NCBI GenBank assembly: GCA_014529385.2
Contig: CM043964.1
Location: 133,334,420 to 133,398,419 of the forward strand
Length of the DNA: 64,000 nt
Reading direction: 5' to 3'
Source: Adiantum capillus-veneris
Lineage: Eukaryota > Streptophyta > Polypodiopsida > Polypodiales > Pteridaceae
The position numbers and the translations under genes were made by a program. How positions within the stretch are numbered: the first letter of the stretch is position 1; each line of letters opens with the position of its first letter. Under the pieces are notes generated by a model. The model was not told the origin of the DNA, ran no database searches, and worked only from the letters and a program-made list of their open reading frames with translations. This document shows, piece after piece, positions 34,770-46,436 of the stretch.

Positions 34770-35658
34770 AACATGGTGACTGTTAAAACTATATCTTTAA
34801 GTGTCTCTATTGGAAGCATTCGATTTGGCAACTCTTCCATCAACCTCTCACTTTCAACTTGAACTACATTGTCAAGTTCTTCCAAAGAAGGAACATAAAA
34901 CTCTCTTGATTGCACGCTTCCATCATTGGTTTTAGGACTTGAATATAAGACATGAGCTCCTTTTCCATGTGATATCTTCTCTTTAATTTCAAGGTGTGTT
35001 TTCTTCGTGTAGTTTCTTTGTGTTAACACCTTTGCAAAATGCTCCTGTGTGCTCCAAGTGCAAAGTTCCTCGTCTATGAGCACCGGTCTGAGCTCGGACT
35101 TCCTTCGGTCTATCACTTCGATTATGGCAGCTTTCAACTCTACATTCCTCTTCAAATTCTCTGTGAGAAACTCTTGCCTTGAGAACCGACCTGCACCATC
35201 TTTGAACCATTCTCGTATGTCCTTCATGTTGTCATTACATGTCCTTGATTGACTGTGATAACTCTCTTTCAAAACTGCTTGGCTGGTATTTTCTTGCTTG
35301 TCGTCTCTAGAAGCTTGTTGTTTGTAGTTGATCTTATGGAACTTTGCTTTCCCAAATCTTGTTTGCTAGCTTTATTTGATGACTCCATAGAGATTCGGAG
35401 TTGCGTGCTCATCCTCTCTTGAGCCGAGTTGAGTCTTCCTTGAGCCCAACCATAAAGTGCAACTCTGTGGGGTAAGGCATGCACTCCAAAATGCTTCCAT
35501 TCTTCCAGTTTTCAATTTAGGAAAACTTTTCCATTGACATTGTTGTCCTTCAAAGCCTTGCTATAGACTTCTATGCCTAGTAACTTCCTCGCAAAGTTTG
35601 CCACTTGATAGACACTCCAACTGGAAATGATCTCCAAGCTTTCAGACTCCATATCCAA
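34770..35658 (-). pseudogene. SAM-domain protein gene, exon part 5' of the insertion
   Basis: A strong acceptor (TTTCTCTCCTGCAG, ending at 35659) opens a minus-strand exon with an ATG at 35652 (MESESLEIISSW). Residues about 15-75 fit a sterile alpha motif: a hydrophobic helix VANFARKLLGIEVYSKAL, the loop NNVNGKVFL, and GVHALPHRVALYGWA as the last helix. SAM domains make protein or RNA contacts. A TGA at 35514-35512 and a frameshift near 35300 break the frame. The rest is charged and helical (MKDIREWFKDGAGRF, EELDNVVQVESERLMEEL). It runs into the Ty3 element at codon TVTMF and continues at 20334. I know no gene name for this architecture. Confidence 0.65.
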
Positions 35659-35779
35659 CTGCAGGAGAGAAAAAATTGTAAGTTGTTTCAATCTGCTACG
35701 TGCAAAGAGGTAGCAGCATGCTCAAACGTGATTGCAAGGAATGACCAACATGGCCGTGGCAAGGAAGCTCTAGGCTGGG

Positions 35780-36005
35780 GAGGTCGACGACGAGGTACTG
35801 GGGGTTCTATGTCAAAGACGGGGAGGTCGACGACGAGGTCTATGTCGAAGACGATGAAGTCGACGACAAGGTGCTAATGGTCTTTGTTGACGACAGTTCT
35901 GTGTCGAAGACGGTGAAGTCAACGATGGTTCTATGTCGAAGACGAAGAGGTCGATGATGGTTTTGTGTCAAAGATGGAGAGGTCGAAGACGGTGCTATGG
36001 CTGAA
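35780..36005. repeat. GTCGA-rich minisatellite
   Basis: Imperfect tandem units built on GTCGAAGACGGTGAAGTCGA-like text, with repeated TTCTATGTCGAAGACG, unit length roughly 35-45 bases. It lies between the SAM-domain gene and the next chromovirus. Confidence 0.75.
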
Positions 36006-36275
36006 AACTGGAAACACTGAGATGCTACTGCGGTAGATGGGAGGCTGATGTCATGGGTACGATGAGACTAATTGTAACAGACTTGGAATAAAGTCACCCA
36101 GCAGAATACTGTCAGCTGTCAGTATCCCTGAAGCTCAAAGAGACATCTGTGACTTTAGTATCAAAATCAAGGCATCTGTTGACAAAGGAGCGGAGTGACT
36201 CCCCTCTTTTGCATCCCACTGCACCAGATCTACGGCTAAGCTGAAATTTTTGGGTTCTGTTTGGAGTAGACTATG

Positions 36276-36632
36276 CTAAACCAAAACATCGAGGTAAAGT
36301 TTCACAATCTGAGGAGTATCTGCTAGGTCCTCCTCCTCCATCCACTTCGCATCAAATTCAGAAAAGTTCTTGAAGTTAACCAAGAACCGCCTTCGGACTT
36401 TACCTTTCTTCGTATCGTTATGTGCCAAAATCTGTTCAGGAACAAGGATCTCCTCGTTTTCTTTCAGTTCGGGTTGCTCATTAGGCTCCCCATCATCAGG
36501 CACATCACCTTTAAAAGGTTTCAAGAGACTCACATGAAATGCATTGTGAATCCTCCAAGTGTCAAGCAGTTTCAATTGGAAGGAGACATCATTTATCTTT
36601 TCAGTAATCTGGAAAGTGCCATAGTATCGCAT
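36276..36632 (-). pseudogene. Pol C-terminus with chromodomain (second chromovirus)
   Basis: The linker [15 protein letters not shown] is followed by an acidic stretch and a chromodomain-like end (EQILAH, RRRFLVNFKNF, FDAKWMEEEDL). In chromoviruses this domain binds modified histone tails and directs integration. One of the aromatic cage positions seems to be changed (LVNFK where LVKWK is usual), and the sister copies share this. Confidence 0.75.
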
Positions 36633-36789
36633 GTACTAAGCTTTGGAAAAAGCCTCTCCTTTCCTTTTTTCTTTCTTAGGCGTTCCTTCTCAAAATGTAA
36701 GAGCACCCAATCATCCTCCTTCAATTTCAAGTCGCGACGATGGCGATCCGCTGCCTTTTTTCTGTCATTCCTGAGACTCCTGCAAAGTC

Positions 36790-39330
36790 TCGCGAAACTT
36801 GGCAAAAGCCGTATCCAAATCTCGCAAATATTCATCCACTTCAAATATCTAATCTTTCATGCTCAAGAAGGATGGAACCTTCGCAGCACTTTCAACAATA
36901 TCACATGGCGTCTTCCCCGTCGAAGAGTGTATCGTGTTATTGTAGGCAAATTCCACCAAAGGTAACAACCTTTCCGAAGAAGTCTTCTGATCCAAGATTT
37001 AAGACTTCAATAAATCTAAAATCACTGAATTGGCAATCTTAGATTGCCTGTCAGTCTGCAACAAGTGGAATGATGATGAGAACTGCAACTGCATGCCAAT
37101 GTTCTCCCAAATTGCCTTCCAAAACAAACTCATAAATCCTGGGGTCTCTGTCGGAGACAATCGTCTTAGACGTGCCATGTAATCGAAAAATCATCGTGAT
37201 CATTCTGTGTTCTCGGGAGATCAAAAATGAAATCCATTTCAATACTTTCCCAGGGGCGGGTGGGTATGGGTAAAGGCTTTAACAATCCCTGTGCCTTATG
37301 CCTGTCAAAGTTGACCATCTGGCATACTAAGCAATTGCGCACAAACTCTTCCTCATCCTTTTTGAGTCTCGGCCAAAAGAAGTATCTCTCTACCCCCTTC
37401 ATGGTGGTAGCAATGCTCTGGTGATCCTTAAAAGGTGGACAGTGGCATTCAGTCATAACCTTTTCCCTCAATGGCTGTGTAATGCACAATATAGTCTTTC
37501 TCATCAAGTAGCCTTCCCGAAGGGAGTGTCCAGCTACTGTCTCCCCATCCCGTATCCGTGTGAAGATATCTGCAAAATCTGTATCTGTGGCATACGGATC
37601 GACCATATCCTCGAAGCTCCTATGATGTATCGCGGAAATAGCCAGAACCAACGGCTTCTGAGACAAAGCATCTGCCACCACATTCTTTTGTCCCTGCACA
37701 TGGACAATCTGGAAGTGAAACTATGGCAAGATGTTCACCCACCGTATCTGCTTTTTCGAAAGCTGCTTCTGTGACACGAAGTAGCGTAAACTCTAATGGT
37801 CTGTAAAGACAGTAAAATCCTCTCCTAGTAGGTAATGCCGCCACTGAGTAAGAGCATGGATAACCGACAAAAGCTCTTTCTCATAAATCTCTGCTTTCAT
37901 CTCCGGCCTAGAGAACAATCGGCTCTCGTAAGCAATGACATGGCCTTCTTGCATCAAGACCGCACCCAGACTACGACCACAAGCATCACAATATACTTCA
38001 AATGACTTTTGCAAGTCCGGCAAAGTCAAAACTGGTCCCGTAGTCAATTTCTCTTTTAAAGTCTGAAAGGCAGTCACCTATGTGGATCCCCACGAGAAAG
38101 GGACTCCTTTCTATATCAAGATATACAAAGGGGAAGCACCCTTTGCAAACTTTCGAATGAACCATCTATAGTAAGAACACAATCCCAAGAAGCTTCCAAC
38201 TTCATGGACATTCTTCAAATCGGGCCAAGCACGGATAGTGTCTATCTTGGCCGGTTCCATTTGCACTCCTACTGCTGAGACAAAGTGTCCCAAAAAAATA
38301 AAAAAGTATCTCTGAAGCTGATGATCTCGGTGTTCTGCCTCAGTCTTGGAGAAAACAATGATATCATCAAAGAAAGTACCAACAAATAGCCTGTACTCTC
38401 GAAAAATCATGTCCATCATCCGGTTAAGTGTCACAGGAGCATTGGTTAAACCAAAAGGCATCACCAAAAACTCAAATAACCCAAAAGTCGTCCACAAAGC
38501 TGCCTTGTAGACGTCTTCCGACGCGATTCGGATTTGATGATATCCACTCTTCAGATCAATCCCGCTGGATCCCTGTAACATGTCGAGTCATGTATCATCG
38601 ATCCTAGGAATCGAAAATCTGTTCTTGATGGTGATTTTGTTGAGAGCTCTATAATCGATGCACATTCTCCAAGATCCGTCTTTCTTCAAATCCAACAACA
38701 ATGGAGAACAATACGGTGAAGTACTATGTTGGACAAGACCCTTTTTCCAAGAGGTCTTTCACTGGGTTCATAATCTTTTCATGCTGTACTCAGCTCACAC
38801 GGTAAGGTGGCCGGTTCGGTGACGTGCTTCCAGGTATCAGGTCAATGGTCTGATCTTTAGGCCCTCTAAAAAGCAATCGGCATGAGTGGAGAAAAATCTT
38901 GGCATTCTTTTGTTTAGGTCAAAAACATATTCAACCTTTATCCATCGTTCAGTTCTCTCCCAAAAGAATGAGTCAAGAAACTGAAGTTCATCAAGTACAA
39001 TCTCTGAGCCCTTCATTTGTCAAAGTCGCTTTCTCGGCCCGATAGTCAACCACTATGTAGTTCTGGTGGGACCAAGGGATTCCGAGTAGAACGTCACTCA
39101 CGCGCCTTGAACACCCCTGTCATTGCAAACAAAGTTTGCCAATGCTCGGTGTAATGGCAACATCCCATCTGGGTGCCAGTCGAACTACCTCCGCCTGTGG
39201 CGTCAGTCTGTCAGGCATAATTTCAAATTGAGCCGCCAATTCCAATGAAAAGAAGTTGGCCTTGGCTCCTTCAAAAGAGCTTCCTGATCGTTCACTTTCA
39301 CCCAAAAGCGGCAAAGTTTGTACTTTCATT
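36790..39330 (-). pseudogene. Pol remnants: protease, RT, RNase H, integrase (second chromovirus)
   Basis: Pieces in several frames: RT with GLTNAPVTLNRMMD and FFDDIIVFS at about 38360; RNase H (FEVYCDACGRSLGAVLMQ, about 38000); integrase zinc site ending CLVCQ (about 37320); and an integrase core fragment ending at about 37180. The protease region (about 39120-39330) keeps EGAKANFFS. Stops and small indels, for example the deleted segment near 38310 inside RT, exclude function. Confidence 0.8.
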
Positions 39331-39659
39331 CATTTGATTCGGTTCAAGTCCCACGCCATGTGGTACAAGTTATGCTTTTTATCTGCCTTTTCTGCCACGT
39401 TCCTCAGCTGCTCTTGAACTCTCAGGCCTGTTGTCGTCTTTATCATTCTGTTCTTTCTGTGCCTTTTTAGGACATGTTCCCCGCATCCAAAGCACTTCCT
39501 CTCTCTGATGAAACGAGCTCTCTCTTCAAGCGTAAACTTGGATCGTGCATCCTTTTTCTCTGGGTTGCTCTTTTTCTTTCTACTTTCATTCCTAGAAGTC
39601 TATTCGGCTCGTTGTGTCATGTTCTCATCTGTGGGGTAGGTCAGACTACCAGAGTGAAT

Positions 39660-40897
39660 GGCAAAGCCCCGCTTCGCATGACTCATCAACTCCTGAATAG
39701 AAGCTGACTTCTGCTCCAAGCAGTGATCTCGGATCTCTGTAGGTAGACCAAAGGTGAATCGCTCAATCTGTTCTCTGAACGAGATCTTCTTGAATGAAGA
39801 GGCGAGTAGAAAAGAGCTCCAGAATCAACACAATAATCATTGATTGTATCTTTCTTGGTCATCCGAGCAGTTCGTATATCTCGTTCATACTCTTGCGTCA
39901 ACCAAGAAGAAATAAAAAGATTCTTAAATTTCAGTCATTTAATTGGTGCAGTCTTGTTTAAGAGAAGAGTGGACCACCAAGTGCGAGCATTCCCCTTAAA
40001 GCAAGAGCTAGCTCTTCGAATCTTGGAGTGCTCTGAGTAGCGTCCTCCCACGAAAGCGATGTCAAACTGCTGTATAAAAGACAAAGCCTTCGAAGCATCT
40101 GAGTATCCTGAAAAAGTATCAAACTTGATCGAGTGGCCACCTTCCTTAAACTCTTTTTCTTGCTTTTATCTTCGAGAAAGTCATACTGGTTGGCTTTATA
40201 AAAATTCTTCTTGTTCAGATAAAAGTTTTTGTAATCGGAATCTGAGCTATCTGTAGACGACTCCTCAGTAGAACTGTTAGTCTCTGGGCGAGATTTAGCC
40301 TTCTTTGCCTTTTTCTTGCTCTTTCCAAAGCGTTGTTTCTTGCTTCGCTTTTTTTTTGTCTTTTCGCTCGAATCTGAAGAGCTAGAAGAACTGTCAGAAG
40401 AAGAAGAAAAAGAAGAACTGGTACTCCTTCAAATCGAACACGCTTCTTCTGTTTCTTTGCTTTGTCAAATGTCGAATGACGATCCAAATAACACGAGAAG
40501 TTAGTGTTTTTCTTCTGCTTTTTGCCGTGCTTTTTGGCCTTCTTCTGTGCGTCAAAAAGCTGGGCAATCCGTGCATCAACCACCTCTTCTAGTTCCTTTT
40601 CTAAATATTGCTTGTGTTCAGAAGGTTTCTTGAGAGCGGGTTTCGGGGGTGGTGTAGTGGTTTTTTGCCACTGCTCATGCACTTCCTGAAAAGAAGTCTT
40701 GCTCATATATTTTGCAAATTCTGGGTCCTTTGCAAAATTGAGCATCATCTTCGTTGCATCAATTGACGACGCTCCATCTCTTGTCTCTCCGCCTGAGTAG
40801 ACCGAGGCGGGCCATACTCTCTGCCGGAATCTTCGTTGTGATCCCAGCCCGCATCTCCAAATGGAGAGGGAGTCGACTGATCTTTGCGTGAAACCAT
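39660..40897 (-). pseudogene. Gag remnant with Ser- and Lys-rich segment (second chromovirus)
   Basis: The start is by homology with the 53327 ATG (MVSRKDQSTP). The N-terminal part is acidic, then KPALKKPSEHKQYLEKELEEV, a Lys-rich and Ser-rich stretch (about 40300-40500) and the gag core (about 39700-40060). Frameshifted in at least three places, and a piece of core is deleted near 39830. Confidence 0.75.
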
Positions 40898-40956
40898 AGG
40901 TGCCGCGGAAAAAAAAATTGGGGATCGGATTTCTCGTAGAAGAGAAATTGGCCATG

Positions 40957-40968
40957 CTCTGATACCAC
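40957..40968 (-). other. Primer-binding site (second chromovirus)
   Basis: GTGGTATCAGAG on the minus strand next to the LTR end, as in the other elements. Confidence 0.85.
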
Positions 40969-41170
40969 TGTAACAGACTTGGACACTCCAAGTCAAGAAT
41001 CAATCACGATAGCACCAAATAACCACTTCAAAACAATTCACAGATCACAATAGATTTGCACTGGCCCAACGAAGTTTCATGCCTAGAGATATTGGCCCCA
41101 AAGACTGGCGCCCCTTTCGGTATTTCTTTATGTATTAATCAATGATCAAAGTATCAGAGAGCGGTTAGGG
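40969..41170 (-). repeat. Truncated 5' LTR (second chromovirus)
   Basis: About 200 bases homologous to the first part of 53399-53942 (TGTAACAGACTTGGACAC to GAGAGCGGTTAGGG). Similarity stops abruptly at 41170, where unrelated DNA begins. Confidence 0.88.
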
Positions 41171-42519
41171 GTGGATGCATGAATAGATGGCCCTGTTTTA
41201 ACCGGTTGAAAGTTTCTTTTGGAGGCTTAAAATTTAGGGGGTATGAAACTGGTGTTATGGGCAAGAATTGTTTGAATTAAATATTCGTGTGGAGGATAAA
41301 AAATCTTAAAAATCATGTGGAGGATTCAAAAACACGTGTGGAGCCCACATCAGAACGAATGTTCAGTCGAATGTTTTCATGACTGTGACTTTTCTGTATC
41401 TTTGTGCCTTTCTCCTTCTGCGCCTTTCTCAGCTCGCTCTACAGGCCCCTATGCACGCTGCTTATCCTTTGCTATGGATAGCAACCTAAGAAAGAGCCCA
41501 AGGAATGCAGGCCGACGGGTCTCCCCCACAAAGACCCGACATTCTTCCACGAAGGTATGTCACCTCTCTCTGTCTCTCTCTGTGTTGCGTACAACGGACC
41601 TGTGTGTGTACTGAGGTGTGGATACATTGAGTAATGAGTATGGATTTATTCCTTTCAGAGACAGAAGTTACAGCCTCCTCCCAAAATCAGCCGCTTTGTT
41701 CACCCCAAGGATGTGGAGGTGCCATTAAAGGCATTCTGCACGACAAAGGAGGATTTTCACAGGGAATATGGGTTAAGTCTTGAGGGGAAAGATGTTAGGA
41801 AGTTGACAGATGCAGATGTGTCCATATCCGACTGGATGAAAGTTTTCATGTGTCTTCCAGTGAAGGAGAAAAAAGTGCCGATAAAAACAGCAAGTCCAGA
41901 TCACTACAAAGCACTCTACTAGCTCTACAAGTAGGTGTACCAATCCAAACCACCAAACTATCTGCTGGGAGTCAAGTTTGCACGCGGATATGTTTATTTC
42001 GTATACACAGGTCCGGTAAAGTGGGATGAGTTTGCATCTGAGGTGGTGAAGAATGTGACCAATGAAGGTCACTTAGATAGGAAAAGAGAACAATGGAAGT
42101 TAGAGACTTCCCAAGTATCCACAGGTACTCCAAGTGGTTCTGCCATCTTCTTAGTAAATACCCCATCCGGAAGTACACCAGTCAGAAGTGGACTTTTTGC
42201 GACCACTCAGTCTGCCTTTAGTGTTGAAGTATCCACTTCCTTGCAAGAACTTCTTGTTGAGGTTAGAAAATCTTATGACAATGTAACAGTCGAGTGTCAG
42301 AAGGCTAAGGATTCAGTGGTCAAATCTGTTGCCGATGTGCACCATTGCGAGGGTGCCCATGACACCATCCGAATGCACTTCCCTGATGATGCCAATGTAC
42401 CAACAGGCTTGCTTGACAGCCTCCAAGAAAAATTTGACCAAGCAAAAGCCACACTACAGCAGGCACAGGTATGCTTTTAACTCCATCTGATTGTAGTTTA
42501 ATACATGCAAAGTACCATA

Positions 42520-43080
42520 CGGTATGATTTTTCATACCGGTAGGATTATATCATATTCGGTAAGGGTAGATGACAATATCGGTAGGATGCTATCATACCG
42601 GTAGGAGTATACCCTACCAGTATGATTACACCCTACCGGTATGATTATATCCTACCGGTATGATTACATCCTACCGGTAGGATGTTATCTTACCGGTAGG
42701 ATTTAGGAGATAATCCTACCGGTATGATAACATCCTACTGGTATGATTATATCCTACCGGTATGATTATATCCTACGGGTATGATTACATCCTACCGGTA
42801 GGATGTTATCGTACCGGTAGGATTTAGGAGATAATCCTACCGGTATGATAACATCCTACTGGTATGGTTACATCCGACCGGTATGGTTAGATCCAACCGG
42901 TATGATAAAATCCAGCCGGTATGATGTTACCGGATGTTATCCTACCGGTATGATGTTATATATCCAGTATAATAACATTATACCGGTGGGATAACATCAT
43001 ACTAGCAGGATGTAATGGTACCGGTATGGTAACATCATTATACCAATTTTCAAGCAATCATACCGATTTTATACCTGTCT
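42520..43080. repeat. Intronic minisatellite of ACCGGT palindromes
   Basis: About 25-30 imperfect units of roughly 18-22 bases, centred on CATACCGGTATG or CCTACCGGTAGG, each its own reverse complement. A higher-order unit of about 121 bases (landmark ATTTAGGAGATAATCC at 42701 and 42822) is present twice. It fills most of intron 2 of the gene at 41474-44166. Confidence 0.93.
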
Positions 43081-43500
43081 AACATTGTCTGATAACAGAG
43101 GTCTATTGCCTACAGGAAGAATTATCCAAATGCTTGGACCGTGAGGAAACCTTTGGTCTCTATCTCACGTTTGTGACAGGCATGATTAGTCAACCAATGC
43201 TACCTGAAACCATAGTCTTGCCTACACAAGTTTCAGCTCCTGGCCATAGTGTTGTTCTCATTGATGTGTGCAATGCTTGTGGTGTAAAAATTCATGATCA
43301 CAATCGCTCAAGCCATGTTGTTCTATTGCCTTGTTCACATGCATACCATGCATTCTACTATGCTCACTTGGCTGAGAAAGGAAAGTGCATGCTTAAGGAT
43401 TGCCTTGGAGTTATTTCTGCAGAAGACCAATCCCTTCTAAAGAAGAAGCCAGTTGAACCATGCCCAAAAACAGGTGAGAAAATTGTTTCAATGGGTAATC

Positions 43501-43570
43501 AGGTGGTTGATTTTTGTCTTCTCTGATGTTTTTTCAGGTGGTTGATTTTTGTCTTCTCTGATGTTTTTTC
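43501..43570 (+). repeat. 35-bp duplication that doubles a splice acceptor
   Basis: The 35-base unit AGGTGGTTGATTTTTGTC and following T-rich text occurs exactly twice, each copy followed by AG. Intron 3 thus has two equal acceptors (AG at 43536-43537 and 43571-43572). Only the second keeps the frame. Confidence 0.9.
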
Positions 43571-44511
43571 AGAGTCAAGCTGCTTCAGAACTACTGCCGG
43601 TAAAGACACAGGGAACGATGTAGTGACACCTGCATACAAGACACCTGTGGAGGTATTGCTTGATGAAAATGTCCCTGGTAATGCTGAGAAACCTGTTTCG
43701 AAAACAACAGAAGAAGAACAAAACTTTGAGGTAAAGGAGCAGAGTACGACTGGTGCTGAAGAGAAAACCCAGAATGAGGAAGACGATGTGTTTCTAGACA
43801 CTGGCGTGCGGGTGACAAGATCAAAGACCCCGAGAAAACGAGGCCAACGTGGCAAGAGTAAGTTTTTTCATTAATTATGGCTCTAAAAAGTGATCTCTTA
43901 CTGCACAGCTTTCTAAAGCTGATGGTCGTGTAGATGTCAGGCTGGAGGGAAGTCCCGAGGAGACCCTTGCTCAGCATATAAGAAAGACAAAAAGAAGAAA
44001 AATCGAGAAGACTGGAGATGAGAAGCCTGAAATGGAGCAAAAAAGCAAGGAGGAGGAAGAGACCCAGGGGCATCCAGAAGAGGAGATGGACATAGAAGAC
44101 ACTAAGGAGATGCAGAATACCGGCACAAGTTCTGACCCTGAACCCAGAGCCTGCAAAAGATTATAGCTTGCCCCCCCATGTTTCTTTTTATGTAACCACT
44201 TCTTAAATTAATATAACTTTCTTTCCCATTTGACGTCTCTTTCATCTTGTGCCTAATTTTTGAACATTGTGTGTTTTTATTGTATGATTTCAATCTATAG
44301 ATATGTCCTAATTGCATATTTAAATTTGAGTTTTGTGTAATTTTGCATCTGCAGATATGTTTTCAGTTGAAGAATGACGCCTTGCAGATAGGTCCAGGGC
44401 TGACAAGCAGAATGGCAGGGCTGACATTCGTGCAATATGGAATTGCGTGTTGTCTCCTGCAGTGCTCATGTTTCCTCTATGGTATAGACTAATTAAAAGA
44501 ATCCCACTGAT

Positions 44512-45360
44512 ATGGCCAAGGCCACCACCTCCGTTGAGCGCCAGCATAGGGTTCTCATTTTGGACCTTAATGGATTACTGCTCAAGAAATTTGATGAAAA
44601 ATATGGTGAAGAATTGCCCCACTGGCCAAAAATGCGGTATGTTGTTGAAGGGGATACACAGTTTTGGGTAAGGCCCGATGCAGAAGTGTTTCTGAATTTT
44701 TGTTTCAGATGGTTCGAAGTGTGGATATGGAGCTGCTGCGAGTTTGAGAAGCTCAAGCGCACGCTAGCGATAGTGTTCCCTGACCACCACAAAAGATTCA
44801 ATAGAGTGGTAAGTCAGGCGCAGTGCACAAGGGCCCCTTTTAAATTAGGCACGACAGAAAACCGGTGTTCCACAAGAATCTCGAAAATTTTCCTGACCTA
44901 CCACCTGACACACTTATCTTTGATGATTCTAGATATAAGCTAATGTTTAATCCATTGGGGTCATTTCTTGTTTTTCCCAAGCTAGAAAAGCAGTCTAAAG
45001 AAGTGCGCACCTGTTTTTTGTCAACCACTGTCATAAACTGGCTGGCACACTGGTTGTACTCTAAGGACAGAATTGAGTATATAAAGAGGACTATAATTTG
45101 TGCAGACGGACAACCTCATGACACTTATGTGCGTCGTTTTTATTGAAAATGGCGGATTGACTTTTTCAAGAAGAAAGGAACAGATTGGCTTCATAAAGTC
45201 TGTGAAGTGGGCACGATGTATTTTTTTGTCGATGGATGTAAATGGAGAATTACTCAACCAAAAGGCTCAATCAATGTAACAAAATTCATGTATAATACAT
45301 TTACAAGCAAGTTCCACGAAAATACGTTGTATTCTATATTTGAAGTATATTGCAAATAAA
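44512..45360 (+). pseudogene. FCP1/NIF-like HAD phosphatase relative
   Basis: The product starts MAKATTSVERQHRVLILDL. VLILDLNGLLLKK matches motif I of the FCP1/SCP phosphatases, which remove phosphate from the RNA polymerase II tail, but the second Asp of DxD is Asn, as in several plant relatives of doubtful activity. FWVRPDAEVFLNFCF, then (after a one-base loss in an A run near 44858) FHKNLENF, PPDTLIFDDSRYKLMFNP give the later motifs, including the DD pair. A TGA at about 45144 interrupts a C-terminal tail that continues to about 45357. Upstream no promoter is visible. It lies in the same direction as the gene ending at 44166, 346 bases away. The Asn change plus frameshift and stop indicate a dead copy. 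Confidence 0.7.
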
Positions 45361-45759
45361 AGGAGAGAGAGAGAGAGAGTGTGTGATAACGGTATTATAC
45401 TGGGCATGACTGGTATGATACTGAGAAGTGAGAGAGAGAGAGAAAGAGAGAGTCGGATACAAAGAAGTGACATGTATGATACCGGTATGATTCTTTCAAG
45501 TGACTGGTATGATACAGGTATGATACTGAGAAGTGACCGGTATGAAATTGAGAAGTGACACGAGAGAGAGAGAGAGAGAGAGTCTTATACTGAGAAGTGA
45601 CTGGTATGATACCGGTATGATACTGTGAAGTGACTAATATGATACCGGTATGATACTGAGAAGTGACCGGTATGATACTTAGAAGTGACATAGAGAGGGA
45701 CAGGGACTGGTATGATACCGGTATGATACTGTGGAGTGAACGGTATGATACTGAGACAT

Positions 45760-45803
<44 letters not shown>

Positions 45804-45885
45804 CTGGTATGAGGCCGGTATGATACTGAGGAGTTACTGGTATGATACCGATACGATACTGAGAAGTGACTGGTATGATACTGAG

Positions 45886-45953
<68 letters not shown>

Positions 45954-46039
45954 CTTGTATAATACCGGTATCATACCAGTCACTCCTCAGTATCATACCG
46001 GTATGATACTGAGAAATGAATGGTATGATGTTTAGAAAT

Positions 46040-46105
<66 letters not shown>

Positions 46106-46254
46106 ATGTATGATATGTGTATGATAATGGGAAATGACTGGTATGATACTATATCTTACCGGTATGATACTGGGAATTGACTGATATGATACCGTTATGA
46201 TACTGAGAAGTGACTGGTATGATACTGAGAAATGACACACACACACACACACAC

Positions 46255-46288
<34 letters not shown>

Positions 46289-46436
46289 GGAGGGAATGTA
46301 TGATATGGGTATGATAATGGGAAATGACCGGTATGATACTGTATCATACCGGTATGATACTGGGAATTGACTAGTATGATACCGATATGATACTGAGAAT
46401 TGACTGGTATGATACAGAAATGATATTGAGAAGGGA

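Larger units (their letters stand above)
36073..41170 (-). mobile_element. Second Ty3 chromovirus, heavily damaged
   Basis: Minus-strand element of the same family as those at 48-53 kb, 57-62 kb and 62.3-64 kb. The right end has the primer site and a truncated LTR (40969-41170). The left end keeps only 15 bases of LTR (TGTAACAGACTTGGA, 36073-36087), fused straight to internal sequence that in the sister element lies about 430 bases from its LTR, so most of the 3' LTR and adjoining DNA is deleted. Gag, RT, RNase H, integrase and chromodomain remnants are in order but in many frames. The target duplication cannot be judged because the right end is lost. Confidence 0.85.
41474..44166 (+). pseudogene. 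Five-exon gene with RING-like Cys/His cluster, two TAG stops
   Basis: Predicted exons are 41474-41554, 41659-42468, 43116-43473, 43573-43857 and about 43919-44166, with GT-AG borders (GTATGT, GTATGC, GTGAGA, GTAAGT donors; TTTCAG, CTACAG, TTTCAG acceptors) and matching phases. Exon 1 is basic (MDSNLRKSPRNAGRR). Exon 2 is globular plus coiled coil (KFDQAKATLQQAQ) and contains two TAG codons near 41920 and 41932, six codons apart or less, each explainable as CAG changed. Exon 3 has CNACGVK, then CSHAYH and CMLKDC, a RING-like zinc cluster with one ligand unclear. Exons 4-5 are Glu/Lys-rich and disordered, with nuclear-type basic patches (TPRKRGQRGK, RKTKRRKIEK). If expressed it would be a nuclear protein, perhaps a ubiquitin ligase; this is inference. 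The exon 5 acceptor is ambiguous. Confidence 0.6.

Noticed and set aside
42520-43080. Palindromic array as a replication origin or CRISPR array
   Set aside because: Units are degenerate and directly adjacent, without spacers; there is no supporting context for an origin.
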